Assembly (NCBI GenBank): GCA_900551265.1
Contig: URVL01000142.1
Coordinates: forward strand, 1 to 5,958
Length of the DNA: 5,958 bases
Origin: an uncultured Eubacteriales bacterium
Lineage (GTDB): Bacteria; Bacillota; Clostridia; Oscillospirales; QAMX01
Direction of reading: 5' to 3'
Part shown: one piece after another, positions 1 to 5,938 of the stretch
Layout: every line of letters begins with the position of its first letter
Position numbering within the stretch: the stretch's first letter is position 1
Notes under the pieces: model-generated
Seen by the model: the letters and a program-made list of their open reading frames with translations, nothing else
What the model was told of the DNA's origin: nothing
Databases searched by the model: none
Made by a program: the position numbers and the translations under genes

Positions 1-87
1 GGGTAATAATTTTACTAGTATCGCGAGAAGGCCTTAAAAAAGTCGGCACACGCTGACACACACCCAAAAACAACAGGAGTTAAAAAG

Positions 88-1440
88 TTGGTCGAAAGGA
101 ATGAAAAATGCATGGGTCTTGGCGATTTGTTTAAAGCAAAGGAAAACGAACAGCTCAAGCAGCGGATTCAGGAATTAGAGGATCTTTTGGCACGTGAAGC
201 GAAAGGTTCACAGGACAACCGTCATAAAGGGTATGAAACCAACGACCGGCATTCCCGTCATCACGCAGAGAGGAAAGATACGGGGCGATTTGATAAACAG
301 GAGCGCGAACTGCATAAAACGATTGCCAAGCTGCAGGAGCAAAAGGACACCCTGATCCGGCAGATTAAAGATGCGCAGAAGAATCTTGTTGAGATGGATG
401 ACGTTGTTTTGCTGCAAAGCGTCGGTTTATATAAGCCACGTTTTGTATTTGCAAATAGTGACGGCTATAAAGACAAATTGAACGAGATCCGGCAGCGGCA
501 AAAAGAAATGATTCGCGCGGATACAGCCGTCCATGGCGCAGTAGACTGGGCGGTAAACGGCGATACCAGAAAAGGAAAGAAACTGGTTGGTGACACAAAG
601 AAACTGCTGTTGCGTGCTTTTAACAATGAATGTGACGATATCGTTGAACATGTCCGGTTCAGTAACGTGGAAGCTTCGGAAAAGCGGATGCGTACGGCAT
701 GCGAAACGATTTCCAGGCTTGGTACTCTGATGTCCATTGAAATCACGCCGAAATATCTGAAAGCAAAAATCGATGAACTGTATCTTGCCTACGAATACCA
801 GCTTAAAAAACAGGAAGAGAGAGAAGAGCAGAAGCGCATTCGTGAGGAACTGCGCGAACAGGCCAGGCTTGCAAAGGAAATTGAAGAGGCCCGACGTGAT
901 CTGGAAAAAGAGCAGAAACACTATCAAAACGCCTTGTCAAAGCTGGAACAGCAGATATCTGGCGCAAAAGGCGGCGCACTGTCCCTGCTGGAAGAAAAAA
1001 AGGAAGAAATTATCACACAATTACATAAGATCGATGTCTCTATGCAGCAGGTGGATTACCGTGCGGCAAACCAGAAAGCCGGATATGTTTATATTATTTC
1101 CAACATCGGTTCTTTTGGCGAAAACGTTTATAAAATAGGCATGACGCGCCGATTGGAGCCGATGGACAGAATTGATGAACTGGGAGACGCGTCTGTTCCG
1201 TTTGATTTCGATGTGCATGCTTTGATATTTTCCGATAACGCGCCTGCACTGGAAGCGGCGTTGCATCATGCGTTTGAGGATCGAAAAGTAAACATGGTCA
1301 ATACACGCCGGGAGTTTTTCCGCGTGGCCTTAGATGAAATTGAACAGGTAGTACGTGAAAACTACGATAAGACGGTGGAATTCGTACGCGTCCCGGAGGC
1401 GCAGCAATACCGCCAGAGTTTGGCCATACGGAATGGCTGA
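88..1440 (+). CDS. DUF4041 / T5orf172 (GIY-YIG-like) coiled-coil protein
   Basis: The 450-residue protein has three parts. An N-terminal charged coiled-coil region (about 20-105) is followed by a DUF4041 domain (about 105-235), recognisable from LLQSVGLYKPRF and the following Lys/Arg-rich helix. A long Glu/Lys/Arg coiled coil (about 232-325) then leads to a C-terminal T5orf172/Mug113 domain (about 331-440). In that domain YVYII at 333-337 and YKIGMTRR at 348-355 stand for the two GIY-YIG strands and the arginine, E389 in ALEAALHHAF is the candidate metal-binding acid, and REFFRV is the usual closing motif. The family is common in phages and mobile elements; nuclease activity is inferred from the fold only. 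The TTG start at 88 has AGGAG at 75-79, 8 nt upstream. ATG at 112 (MGLGDLFKAKE) is a serious alternative because relatives tend to begin MGL, but its AAGGA is 11 nt away. The gene lies in the recombinase-bearing element and may be operonic with the small gene 38 nt downstream. Confidence 0.88.
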   Translation: MVERNEKCMGLGDLFKAKENEQLKQRIQELEDLLAREAKGSQDNRHKGYETNDRHSRHHAERKDTGRFDKQERELHKTIAKLQEQKDTLIRQIKDAQKNLVEMDDVVLLQSVGLYKPRFVFANSDGYKDKLNEIRQRQKEMIRADTAVHGAVDWAVNGDTRKGKKLVGDTKKLLLRAFNNECDDIVEHVRFSNVEASEKRMRTACETISRLGTLMSIEITPKYLKAKIDELYLAYEYQLKKQEEREEQKRIREELREQARLAKEIEEARRDLEKEQKHYQNALSKLEQQISGAKGGALSLLEEKKEEIITQLHKIDVSMQQVDYRAANQKAGYVYIISNIGSFGENVYKIGMTRRLEPMDRIDELGDASVPFDFDVHALIFSDNAPALEAALHHAFEDRKVNMVNTRREFFRVALDEIEQVVRENYDKTVEFVRVPEAQQYRQSLAIRNG

Positions 1441-1478
1441 CTGTACAGAATAAGCTGCGCAGGAGGACGACTTGAAGC

Positions 1479-1847
1479 ATGAGAGGCATTTTTAGAAAAC
1501 CGGTCTTTTCTTTAAATTCGATAGGCTATGAACCCAAAAAGCGTAAAAAGAAGCGTAAAAAGAAGTACGATTATAAAAAGATACTGACATATACAGCCTG
1601 CGGCCTGCTGGTTTTTTATTTGATAATTACTTTGTATAATGCGGGAATGTCCAATCAGGCGTTTCATATGGTAAATGCCCATGCGCAGTCTACTGTAGGG
1701 TATGACGTATTAATTGATAAGGGCTTTTTGGGGCACGCATGGTTTTATCTTACGCATCCTTCAAACAATTTTAATGAATTGGGCTGGAATTTAGATACTC
1801 GTGTAACGCGTTTTATGGAAGAAGGATTACAGCCGATTCTTGGTTAA
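1479..1847 (+). CDS. Small single-pass membrane protein, unrecognised
   Basis: I do not recognise this 122-residue protein. It starts with a strongly basic segment (residues 20-29 are KKRKKKRKKK), continues with a hydrophobic stretch of about 19-22 residues (roughly 35-55, containing CGLLVFYLIITLY), and ends with a polar, aromatic-containing tail of about 65 residues. By the positive-inside rule the N-terminus should be cytoplasmic and the tail outside. No signal-peptidase site, lipobox or cysteine pair is evident. ATG at 1479 is preceded by AGGAGG at 1461-1466, 12 nt away, which is long but the only good ribosome site. It begins 38 nt after the DUF4041 gene on the same strand with no terminator between, so co-transcription is likely. 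The real coding status rests on the ribosome site, the membrane topology and the tight spacing. Confidence 0.7.
   Translation: MRGIFRKPVFSLNSIGYEPKKRKKKRKKKYDYKKILTYTACGLLVFYLIITLYNAGMSNQAFHMVNAHAQSTVGYDVLIDKGFLGHAWFYLTHPSNNFNELGWNLDTRVTRFMEEGLQPILG
1539..1562 (+). repeat. 12-bp tandem repeat encoding the polybasic stretch
   Basis: Two perfect head-to-tail copies of AAGCGTAAAAAG lie inside the small membrane-protein gene and encode KRKK twice. This in-frame duplication makes the basic cytoplasmic patch just before the membrane segment, and copy number could vary without breaking the frame. Confidence 0.8.
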
Positions 1848-1913
1848 TTTGTTCTTAAATTTTCAATGAATACGAATATTGTTTCATTTATTAATATTTA
1901 GTAGGGGATTGTA

Positions 1914-3554
1914 ATGCCGAAGAAAAAACAATCTACACCAAATGTCGCTGTGATCTATGCAAGATATAGCAGCCATGCACAAAAAGATGCAAGTATCGAA
2001 CAACAAATAGCTGAATGCACAGAATATGCGCAGGTCGCAAATTTGCAGGTAATAGAGGTATATGCAGATCGTGCTGTGTCTGGAAAAACAGATCAGCGCG
2101 CGTCGTTTCAACGTATGATGCGTGACGCCGAAAAGGGAAAATTCGGAACAGTTATTGCATGGAAATCAAATCGTATAGGCCGTAATATGCTGCAGGCGAT
2201 GTTGAATGAAGAACGGCTAAGTGAATTAGGAGTCAAGGTGCTGTATGTGGAAGAGGATTTTGACGATACAGCCGCCGGACGTTTTGCACTGAGGTCAATG
2301 ATGAACGTAAACCAGTTCTACAGTGAAAACATGGCTGAGGATATCAGACGTGGTTTGCGTGATAATGCATTGAACGGAAAGATTACAAATGGACTTTTGC
2401 CATATGGGTATCGGAAAGGCCCCGATGGTAAATATGAAGTTGATGAGGCAAAAGCCGCGGTTGTGCGCGAAATTTTTACCCGTGTAGCATGCGGCGATAC
2501 TTACGCAAATATTGCCGCGGATTTAAATGCCAGAGGCGTTAAAACGGGGCGCGGGAAGGAGTGGGGGAGAAGCAGCTTTCACACGATCGTGAACAATGAA
2601 CGGTATACGGGCGTATATATCTATGATGATATTCGCGTCGAAGATGGAGTTCCGCAGATTGTAGATAAAGATTTGTTTTTGAGGGTGCAAGCAATGTCTA
2701 AAATAAAGAAAAATGTGAAAGGTAGACATAATTCTAATGGTGATTTTTTGTTGACAGGTAAATTGTACTGCGGCAAATGTAAAGGCCATATGGTAGGAAA
2801 CTCCGGTACCAGCAAGCAGGGAATTCCGCATTATTACTACGTGTGCAATAATCAGCGGGTAAAACGAATATGCGATAAAACTGCGGTGCGGCGTGATTGG
2901 ATTGAAGAAGAAGTAGCGAAAATTGTAAAGCAGCATATTATTCAAGATGACGTTGTCAACTGGATTGCGAATATATCTGTTCAATTCAGCAAAGAAAGCA
3001 AAAAAAATTCCGAGTTGGCAATGCTTGAAGATGAACTAGCGGAGAACAAGCGCGCAACTCGGAATATTTTGAATGCAATTGAAATGGGTGTTGTTACAGC
3101 AACGACGAAAAGCCGTTTGATTGAACTGGAAACAGAACAGTCTAACCTGTTATCGAAAATAGCTGTAGCAAAATCCGATATAGTGGATATCAAACAGGAT
3201 GATGTTATAGCCTGGTTAGATACATTCCGTAACGGTGATATCACTGATAAAATGTATCAGGCAAAATTGATAAACGATTTTGTATCTGCTGTCTACGTAT
3301 ACGATGATAATATAAAAATCGTGTTTACTTTTGGCGGAAAGAACAACGATATAAAAAATGTAATTGAAAAAATTGATCACTCTTGCGATGAGGAATGTGA
3401 ATTGGATGGGGTTCGCATAAGCTCCCGCCTGCTTCACCATGCCGCCGCAGACGGTTTACGAGTCTGCGGCGGCATTTTCAGTGTATGGGAAATCAGAGAC
3501 TCGACCTCTTCTCACAGAGTACGGCGGAAAGATAAGAATCGACTACATGTGTAG
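1914..3554 (+). CDS. Large serine recombinase (integrase), hybrid 3' end
   Basis: The 546-residue protein is a site-specific DNA recombinase of the large serine family, which integrates and excises mobile elements through a 5'-phosphoserine intermediate. The resolvase domain spans about 10-155: YARYSS at 15-20 supplies the nucleophile (S19), followed by IEQQI and by WKSNRIGRN (83-91), a variant of the usual LDRLSRN-type arginine motif. A recombinase domain follows (about 160-265, LLPYGYRKG then RGVKTGRGKEW). A zinc ribbon uses C286, C289, C311 and C320, and a coiled coil spans about 365-425. ATG 1914 has AGGGGA at 1903-1908, 5 nt upstream. The frame stays open from about residue 503 through a tmRNA-like 3' end and its terminator hairpin, so the last ~44 residues (from SSRLLHH on) look host-encoded and probably not native. 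The excised circular form should have a different C-terminus. The catalytic domains appear intact, so it is probably functional. Confidence 0.95.
   Translation: MPKKKQSTPNVAVIYARYSSHAQKDASIEQQIAECTEYAQVANLQVIEVYADRAVSGKTDQRASFQRMMRDAEKGKFGTVIAWKSNRIGRNMLQAMLNEERLSELGVKVLYVEEDFDDTAAGRFALRSMMNVNQFYSENMAEDIRRGLRDNALNGKITNGLLPYGYRKGPDGKYEVDEAKAAVVREIFTRVACGDTYANIAADLNARGVKTGRGKEWGRSSFHTIVNNERYTGVYIYDDIRVEDGVPQIVDKDLFLRVQAMSKIKKNVKGRHNSNGDFLLTGKLYCGKCKGHMVGNSGTSKQGIPHYYYVCNNQRVKRICDKTAVRRDWIEEEVAKIVKQHIIQDDVVNWIANISVQFSKESKKNSELAMLEDELAENKRATRNILNAIEMGVVTATTKSRLIELETEQSNLLSKIAVAKSDIVDIKQDDVIAWLDTFRNGDITDKMYQAKLINDFVSAVYVYDDNIKIVFTFGGKNNDIKNVIEKIDHSCDEECELDGVRISSRLLHHAAADGLRVCGGIFSVWEIRDSTSSHRVRRKDKNRLHV
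3400..3439. other. Element-chromosome attachment junction in the ssrA T-arm
   Basis: Left of about 3421 the sequence is recombinase coding DNA; right of it come the 3' strand of a tmRNA-like T-arm, the acceptor strand and ACCA. The element side ends GGGGTTCG then CATAAG. It thus imitates the 5' half of a T-arm and T-loop but makes the loop too long (normally 7 nt) for a working RNA. This is what a hybrid attL/attR made by a serine recombinase at ssrA would look like, with the crossover probably in the few bases around 3419-3423. The exact core dinucleotide cannot be fixed without the other end or an empty site. Confidence 0.6.
3422..3439 (+). ncRNA. ssrA: 3'-end fragment of tmRNA (ssrA), severed by integration
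   Basis: The 18 nt CTCCCGCCTGCTTCACCA match, from memory, the E. coli tmRNA 3' end at 16 of 18 positions. They read as the last two T-loop bases (CT), the T-stem 3' strand CCCGC, acceptor strand CTGCTTC, discriminator A and encoded CCA. The acceptor strand can pair with a GGGGCAG-type 5' end, as expected for tmRNA (inferred; the 5' end is not in the window). A strong terminator starts immediately after CCA, as expected for the end of a stable RNA gene. Only the 3' end is here: the tag-encoding body is missing upstream, where recombinase coding sequence lies, so it should sit at the other end of the element with an element-supplied 3' end. A tRNA 3' end is the alternative reading. Confidence 0.6.
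3439..3478 (+). terminator. Rho-independent terminator of the RNA gene, inside the recombinase frame
   Basis: TGCCGCCGCAGAC (3440-3452) pairs perfectly with GTCTGCGGCGGCA (3462-3474), 14 bp if the A-T pair 3439/3475 is counted. The 9-nt loop is GGTTTACGA and TTTT follows. The stem is very GC-rich. It fits as the native terminator of the tmRNA-like gene, now placed 74 bases before the stop codon of the recombinase frame, which stays open through it. Confidence 0.85.
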
Positions 3555-3579
3555 TGCATGGTAAGGAGGATGGCGTGCT

Positions 3580-3987
3580 GTGAATGTATTAATTATCGAT
3601 GCCCAGGGCGGAGGGATAGGCCGTCAGTTAATTACGGCAATTCAGCAGCAGATCCCGCAGATGGAAATTACTGCGGTTGGAACGAACAGCACGGCGGCAA
3701 CCGCCATGTTAAAAGCAGGTGCGAATCATGTGGCGACCGGCGAAAACGCGGTGATAGTTGGCTGCCGCAAGGCGGATGTCATCATGGGTCCGATTGGGAT
3801 TGTGATTGCAGACTCTTTATTTGGAGAGATTACGCCTGTTATGGCACAAGCCATTGGCCAAAGTCAGGCCAAGCGAATTTTAATTCCCATGAATCACTGT
3901 GACAATCTCATTGCCGGCGTGCCGGATCTCAACGTCGGCAAACTTGTTCAACAGGCGGTTATGATGTTAAAAGAACTAAGTAGTTAA
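3580..3987 (+). CDS. DUF3842 family protein
   Basis: This 135-residue protein belongs to DUF3842, a family of uncharacterised small proteins in Clostridia and relatives. It opens with a beta strand and glycine-rich loop, MNVLIIDAQGGGIGRQL, resembling a Rossmann-type nucleotide-binding turn. Later conserved-looking segments are GTNSTAATAMLKAGA (34-48), VIMGPIGIVIADSL (67-80) and LIPMNHCDN (101-109). No membrane segment or signal peptide is seen, so it is probably cytosolic; ligand and role are unknown. The GTG start at 3580 is set by AAGGAGGA at 3563-3570, 9 nt upstream. It appears to be the first host gene after the integration site, lies 25 nt after the open recombinase frame, and ends before a bidirectional terminator. 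I see no convincing promoter between the RNA terminator and the gene. Confidence 0.9.
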   Translation: MNVLIIDAQGGGIGRQLITAIQQQIPQMEITAVGTNSTAATAMLKAGANHVATGENAVIVGCRKADVIMGPIGIVIADSLFGEITPVMAQAIGQSQAKRILIPMNHCDNLIAGVPDLNVGKLVQQAVMMLKELSS

Positions 3988-4024
3988 GCTTTGTTGTTTT
4001 TGCGTACCTGTCCGGCCTTGTATC

Positions 4025-4065
4025 AAAAAAGCATATGGCTTTTCTTTAAAGCCATATGCTTTTTT
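4025..4065. terminator. Bidirectional rho-independent terminator
   Basis: An 18-bp perfect inverted repeat (4025-4042 and 4048-4065) with a 5-nt loop TCTTT has an A-run on its left flank and a T-run on its right. It therefore works as an intrinsic terminator read from either strand. It lies between the 3' ends of the convergent DUF3842 and thioesterase genes and can serve both. The 65 bases from 4066 to the thioesterase stop hold nothing I can name. Confidence 0.93.
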
Positions 4066-4130
4066 ACTTAATAATCAGCGCAGGCGGAGATTCGGCCGGG
4101 AAAGAAATGACATGTTGCGGCTACAGGGGA

Positions 4131-4877
4131 TTAGCCTTGTGAAGCAAGGCATAGTTGCGCAAGCGCCGAGGTCCTCCCGGATTCCTTTTTGACTGCAAAT
4201 GTCCAGAAACAGCCGTCCTGTTTGCGATAGATAGAGAGCTGTTCGCCCTCATAGGAAGGCGTTGAAAAGTGAATTTCCAGCTCCTGTATCGGCATGGATG
4301 CCAGTTCTTTCGCTGAAAAACTGTCAAGGAGCGCACGCACGTACGCGACATTGTTCATATGTCCGCCAAAGTCGGTGTCCGATGCGTAAACTGTGCGCTG
4401 ATAAACAAGGTCTTTCTCTGTGAATGGATCTGAAAAACGTATGAGCGGTTCGGGGCAGACGATTTCCTTCGAATAGGGAAAATCCTCAGGAAATCCGGTC
4501 TCTGAGACTGGACACAACCGGCCGTTTTGCGTGTTGATGATGGCCCACTCCGTTTTTCCCTGTGCCACAAGCTGGCCTTGCCGCATCAACCGATAATACC
4601 GGAAACAGCGCCGGTCACTTGGCTTGTACACGCCGGGCCAGGTGTATGCATCCAGTTCTTGCATCATATGGGCTTTTTGAAAAAATTGTACACGCGTATG
4701 AACCGTCAGCCAGAAAATACTGCGTGCCGACATGGCCGCCGTTCCGACGCCAATCTGTTGTGCATGTTCGGAAGCAATATCCTGAAAAAGCGCAAAAATA
4801 TTGGCATTTCCCAGCGCTGCTGTGGCGTCACACATGCTGGGGTCGACTGTAAGATGCTTCGTAAAAATACTATCCAT
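4131..4877 (-). CDS. Acyl-ACP thioesterase (FatA/FatB-like, double hotdog)
   Basis: The protein (248 residues from the chosen start) resembles bacterial acyl-ACP thioesterases, which hydrolyse acyl-acyl carrier protein to free fatty acid in the cytosol. The first hotdog half has the helix NIFALFQDIASEHAQQIG, then FWLTVHTRVQFF and YTWPG. The second half has the active-site segment SDTDFGGHMNNVAYV and the closing ELEIHFSTPSYEGEQL. Aligned with the plant DxNxH catalytic motif, D169 and H173 are kept but the Asn position is Gly (G171). The Cys/Glu seen in plant enzymes near the next strand is also absent, so catalysis may differ or be weak. The start is chosen as ATG 4877 because AGGAG (minus strand, 4892-4888) lies 10 nt upstream. 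ATG 4883 (spacing 4) and ATG 4901 (AGAAGG only 2 nt away) are less likely. It has its own promoter and diverges from the response regulator. Confidence 0.9.
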   Translation of the reverse strand: MDSIFTKHLTVDPSMCDATAALGNANIFALFQDIASEHAQQIGVGTAAMSARSIFWLTVHTRVQFFQKAHMMQELDAYTWPGVYKPSDRRCFRYYRLMRQGQLVAQGKTEWAIINTQNGRLCPVSETGFPEDFPYSKEIVCPEPLIRFSDPFTEKDLVYQRTVYASDTDFGGHMNNVAYVRALLDSFSAKELASMPIQELEIHFSTPSYEGEQLSIYRKQDGCFWTFAVKKESGRTSALAQLCLASQG

Positions 4878-4930
4878 TTTCATTTTGCTCCTGTTTGGCA
4901 TTGCCTTCTTTTAAAAAGTTTGGATAAGCA

Positions 4931-4950
4931 ATAGTACTTTACAGTATTAT
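4931..4950. promoter_or_regulatory. Operator-like inverted repeat over the -10 and start site
   Basis: ATAGTACT and AGTATTAT form 8-bp arms (7 of 8 positions symmetric) around TTAC. The site overlaps the -10 box and the expected start of the thioesterase transcript, where a repressor would block initiation. It vaguely recalls fatty-acid regulator sites of the TTAGTAC type, but the spacing differs, so no regulator is assigned. Confidence 0.4.
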
Positions 4951-4974
4951 AGGGCCAATTCGAAAAAAAGACAA
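4946..4974 (-). promoter_or_regulatory. Sigma-70/SigA promoter of the thioesterase gene
   Basis: On the minus strand TTGTCT (4974-4969) and a perfect TATAAT (4951-4946) are separated by exactly 17 bp. The predicted transcript starts near 4939, giving a leader of about 60 nt to ATG 4877. Confidence 0.75.
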
Positions 4975-5005
4975 GTGATCGGACAAACATGCGGACAATG
5001 TCTGG
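4970..5005. repeat. Three direct repeats of GACAA at exact 12-bp spacing
   Basis: GACAA occurs at 4970-4974, 4982-4986 and 4994-4998, each starting a 12-bp unit that also ends in G. The first copy coincides with the -35 box of the thioesterase promoter (TTGTC on the minus strand), so the array sits as an upstream activator or repressor site would. It may be chance, since only 5-6 bases per unit are conserved. Confidence 0.4.
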
Positions 5006-5134
5006 CGATTTTTGAAAGAAGGGGCAGCTGCCGAGGGCTAATCTTTTTCCAAACGGCCGATATTATCCATACGGGCTTTATTTCATACAATTTTTTCAGA
5101 GGGATAAAACGCAAACAAAACTTTAACAGCTCTG

Positions 5135-5143
5135 TGATATACT
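5135..5143 (+). promoter_or_regulatory. Possible extended -10 promoter for the response regulator
   Basis: TGATATACT contains a TG one base ahead of TATACT, an extended -10 element. No good -35 hexamer is found 16-18 bp upstream (the region is A-rich). It would give a short leader to ATG 5174. The rest of 4999-5134 holds no gene that I can support. Confidence 0.35.
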
Positions 5144-5173
5144 GAATGAAACAAGCGTAAGGTGGTGAGGTTT

Positions 5174-5848
5174 ATGTTTAAAATATTAGTGGTGGAAGAC
5201 GATCGGGAATTAAATAAAACGGTATGCTCCTATCTGAATCAAAACGGTTATGAAACAGAGGGGTGCCTGGGCGCAAATGAAGCCTACGATGCGATGTATG
5301 GAGGTACTTTGTTTGACCTGATTATTTCCGATATCATGATGCCGGGAACGGATGGATTTGAATTTGCAAAAACTGTGCGGGAGTTGAATCAGGAAATTCC
5401 CATTCTATTTATGACGGCACGGGATGATTTTGCATCTAAACAACGTGGATTTAAAATGGGCATTGATGACTATATGGTAAAGCCCATCGATCTGGACGAA
5501 CTGCTTCTTCGAATAGAAGCCCTGCTGCGGCGAGCGAAAATAGCAGCCAGTAAAAAGTTGACGGTGGGCGGCTTGACCTTGGACGCAGAAGAACATACAG
5601 CCTATCTAAACGGTGCGGAGATCCCTCTAACGGTACGGGAATTCAATTTGATCTATAAACTCCTCTCTTATCCGAAAAAAACGTTCACCCGCTCACAGCT
5701 CATGGATGAGTTTTGGGATAGCGCTTCCTCTTCAGGCCCCAGGACTGTGGACGTGTATATGACGAAGTTACGGGACAAATTTTCGGAATGCAGTGATTTT
5801 GAAATTGTAACGGTTCATGGGCTGGGGTATAAGGCCGTACTAAAATGA
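5174..5848 (+). CDS. OmpR-family two-component response regulator
   Basis: This is a 224-residue cytosolic regulator with a receiver domain (about 1-118) and a winged-helix DNA-binding domain (about 128-224). In the receiver, E8-D9-D10 form the acidic pocket, D53 in IISDIMMPG is the phospho-acceptor, T81 is the switch residue and K103 in MVKPID is the conserved lysine. The effector ends with the recognition helix RTVDVYMTKLRDKF and the wing VTVHGLGYKAVL. All key residues are present, so it should be functional. ATG 5174 is chosen over the GTG codons at 5162 and 5165 because AAGGTGGTGA at 5159-5168 is a near-perfect Shine-Dalgarno 5 nt upstream, and MFKILVVEDD is the normal family start. The target genes are unknown. 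It is divergent from the thioesterase gene, and its partner kinase should follow directly but appears broken. Confidence 0.95.
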   Translation: MFKILVVEDDRELNKTVCSYLNQNGYETEGCLGANEAYDAMYGGTLFDLIISDIMMPGTDGFEFAKTVRELNQEIPILFMTARDDFASKQRGFKMGIDDYMVKPIDLDELLLRIEALLRRAKIAASKKLTVGGLTLDAEEHTAYLNGAEIPLTVREFNLIYKLLSYPKKTFTRSQLMDEFWDSASSSGPRTVDVYMTKLRDKFSECSDFEIVTVHGLGYKAVLK

Positions 5849-5904
5849 GAGAAAAGAAGGAAGCATACAATTTATAAATTGAGTTTCTCAGTTAAAATTT
5901 CTAT
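5845..5904 (+). pseudogene. Probable remnant of the partner histidine kinase start
   Basis: ATG at 5845 overlaps the response regulator stop as ATGA, the classic coupling of a regulator with its sensor kinase. However, this frame stops after 10 codons (MREKKEAYNL). The frame one base over reads KHTIYKLSFSVKISI from 5861, which resembles the cytoplasmic lead of a membrane sensor kinase. Deleting one G near 5859-5860 would join the two. No membrane helix follows; from about 5905 the sequence looks unrelated. I infer a frameshifted and interrupted kinase gene, but only about 20 residues support it, and a sequencing error could explain the shift. Confidence 0.3.
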
Positions 5905-5911
5905 ACCCCTT

Positions 5912-5938
5912 GAAAACACTGGTGTTTCCAGCGTTTTC
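5912..5938. repeat. 11-bp inverted repeat near the right edge
   Basis: GAAAACACTGG (5912-5922) and CCAGCGTTTTC (5928-5938) are complementary at 10 of 11 positions around a 5-nt centre TGTTT. Read from the minus strand the mismatch becomes a G-U pair. It may be a hairpin or terminator, or the terminal repeat of an inserted element; the window ends 20 bases later. Confidence 0.5.

Larger units (their letters stand above)
1..3421. mobile_element. Right-hand end of an integrative element carrying a serine recombinase
   Basis: This is the part of an integrated element that falls inside the window; its other end lies to the left and is not seen. It is delimited on the right by the point where the recombinase reading frame enters sequence resembling the 3' end of a tmRNA gene plus its terminator. 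It carries, all on the plus strand, a DUF4041/T5orf172 protein, a small membrane protein and a large serine recombinase next to the end, which is where integrase genes normally sit. No conjugation, replication or phage structural gene is visible, so whether it is a prophage, an integrative conjugative element or a small mobilizable island cannot be told. The boundary is inferred from the host-like sequence to its right, not from a direct comparison with an empty site. Confidence 0.6.

Noticed and set aside
1..87. Possible promoter or attachment site at the left edge
   Set aside because: Only a palindromic AAGGCCTT and an ACAC-rich patch are seen; no paired -35/-10 boxes or repeats matching the right junction.
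427..927. Minus-strand open frame of 166 codons rich in Phe and Leu
   Set aside because: It is the antisense of the Lys/Glu-rich coiled-coil region of the DUF4041 gene, which automatically yields Phe/Leu-rich frames; no ribosome site supports it.
3422..3439. A tRNA 3' end instead of tmRNA
   Set aside because: Not excluded, but the T-stem plus acceptor plus ACCA series is closest to the tmRNA 3' end I remember, and the acceptor strand fits a GGGG-starting 5' end; tRNA kept as the alternative.
3558..3902. Plus-strand open frame of 114 codons with ATG start overlapping the DUF3842 gene
   Set aside because: It lies in another frame of a recognised family gene, its product is Cys/Arg/Gly-rich with no family look, and the AAGGAGGA site is inside it and correctly spaced for GTG 3580.
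4527..4934. Plus-strand open frames opposite the thioesterase gene
   Set aside because: They are antisense to a gene with clear family motifs, promoter and ribosome site, and their products look like no family.
4931..4950. FapR operator call
   Set aside because: The half-sites resemble TAGTAC but the spacing and second half do not fit the known FapR site, so only an unnamed operator is reported.
5162..5173. GTG start 4 codons upstream for the response regulator
   Set aside because: The GTG lies within the Shine-Dalgarno sequence itself; ATG 5174 gives ideal spacing and the normal family N-terminus.
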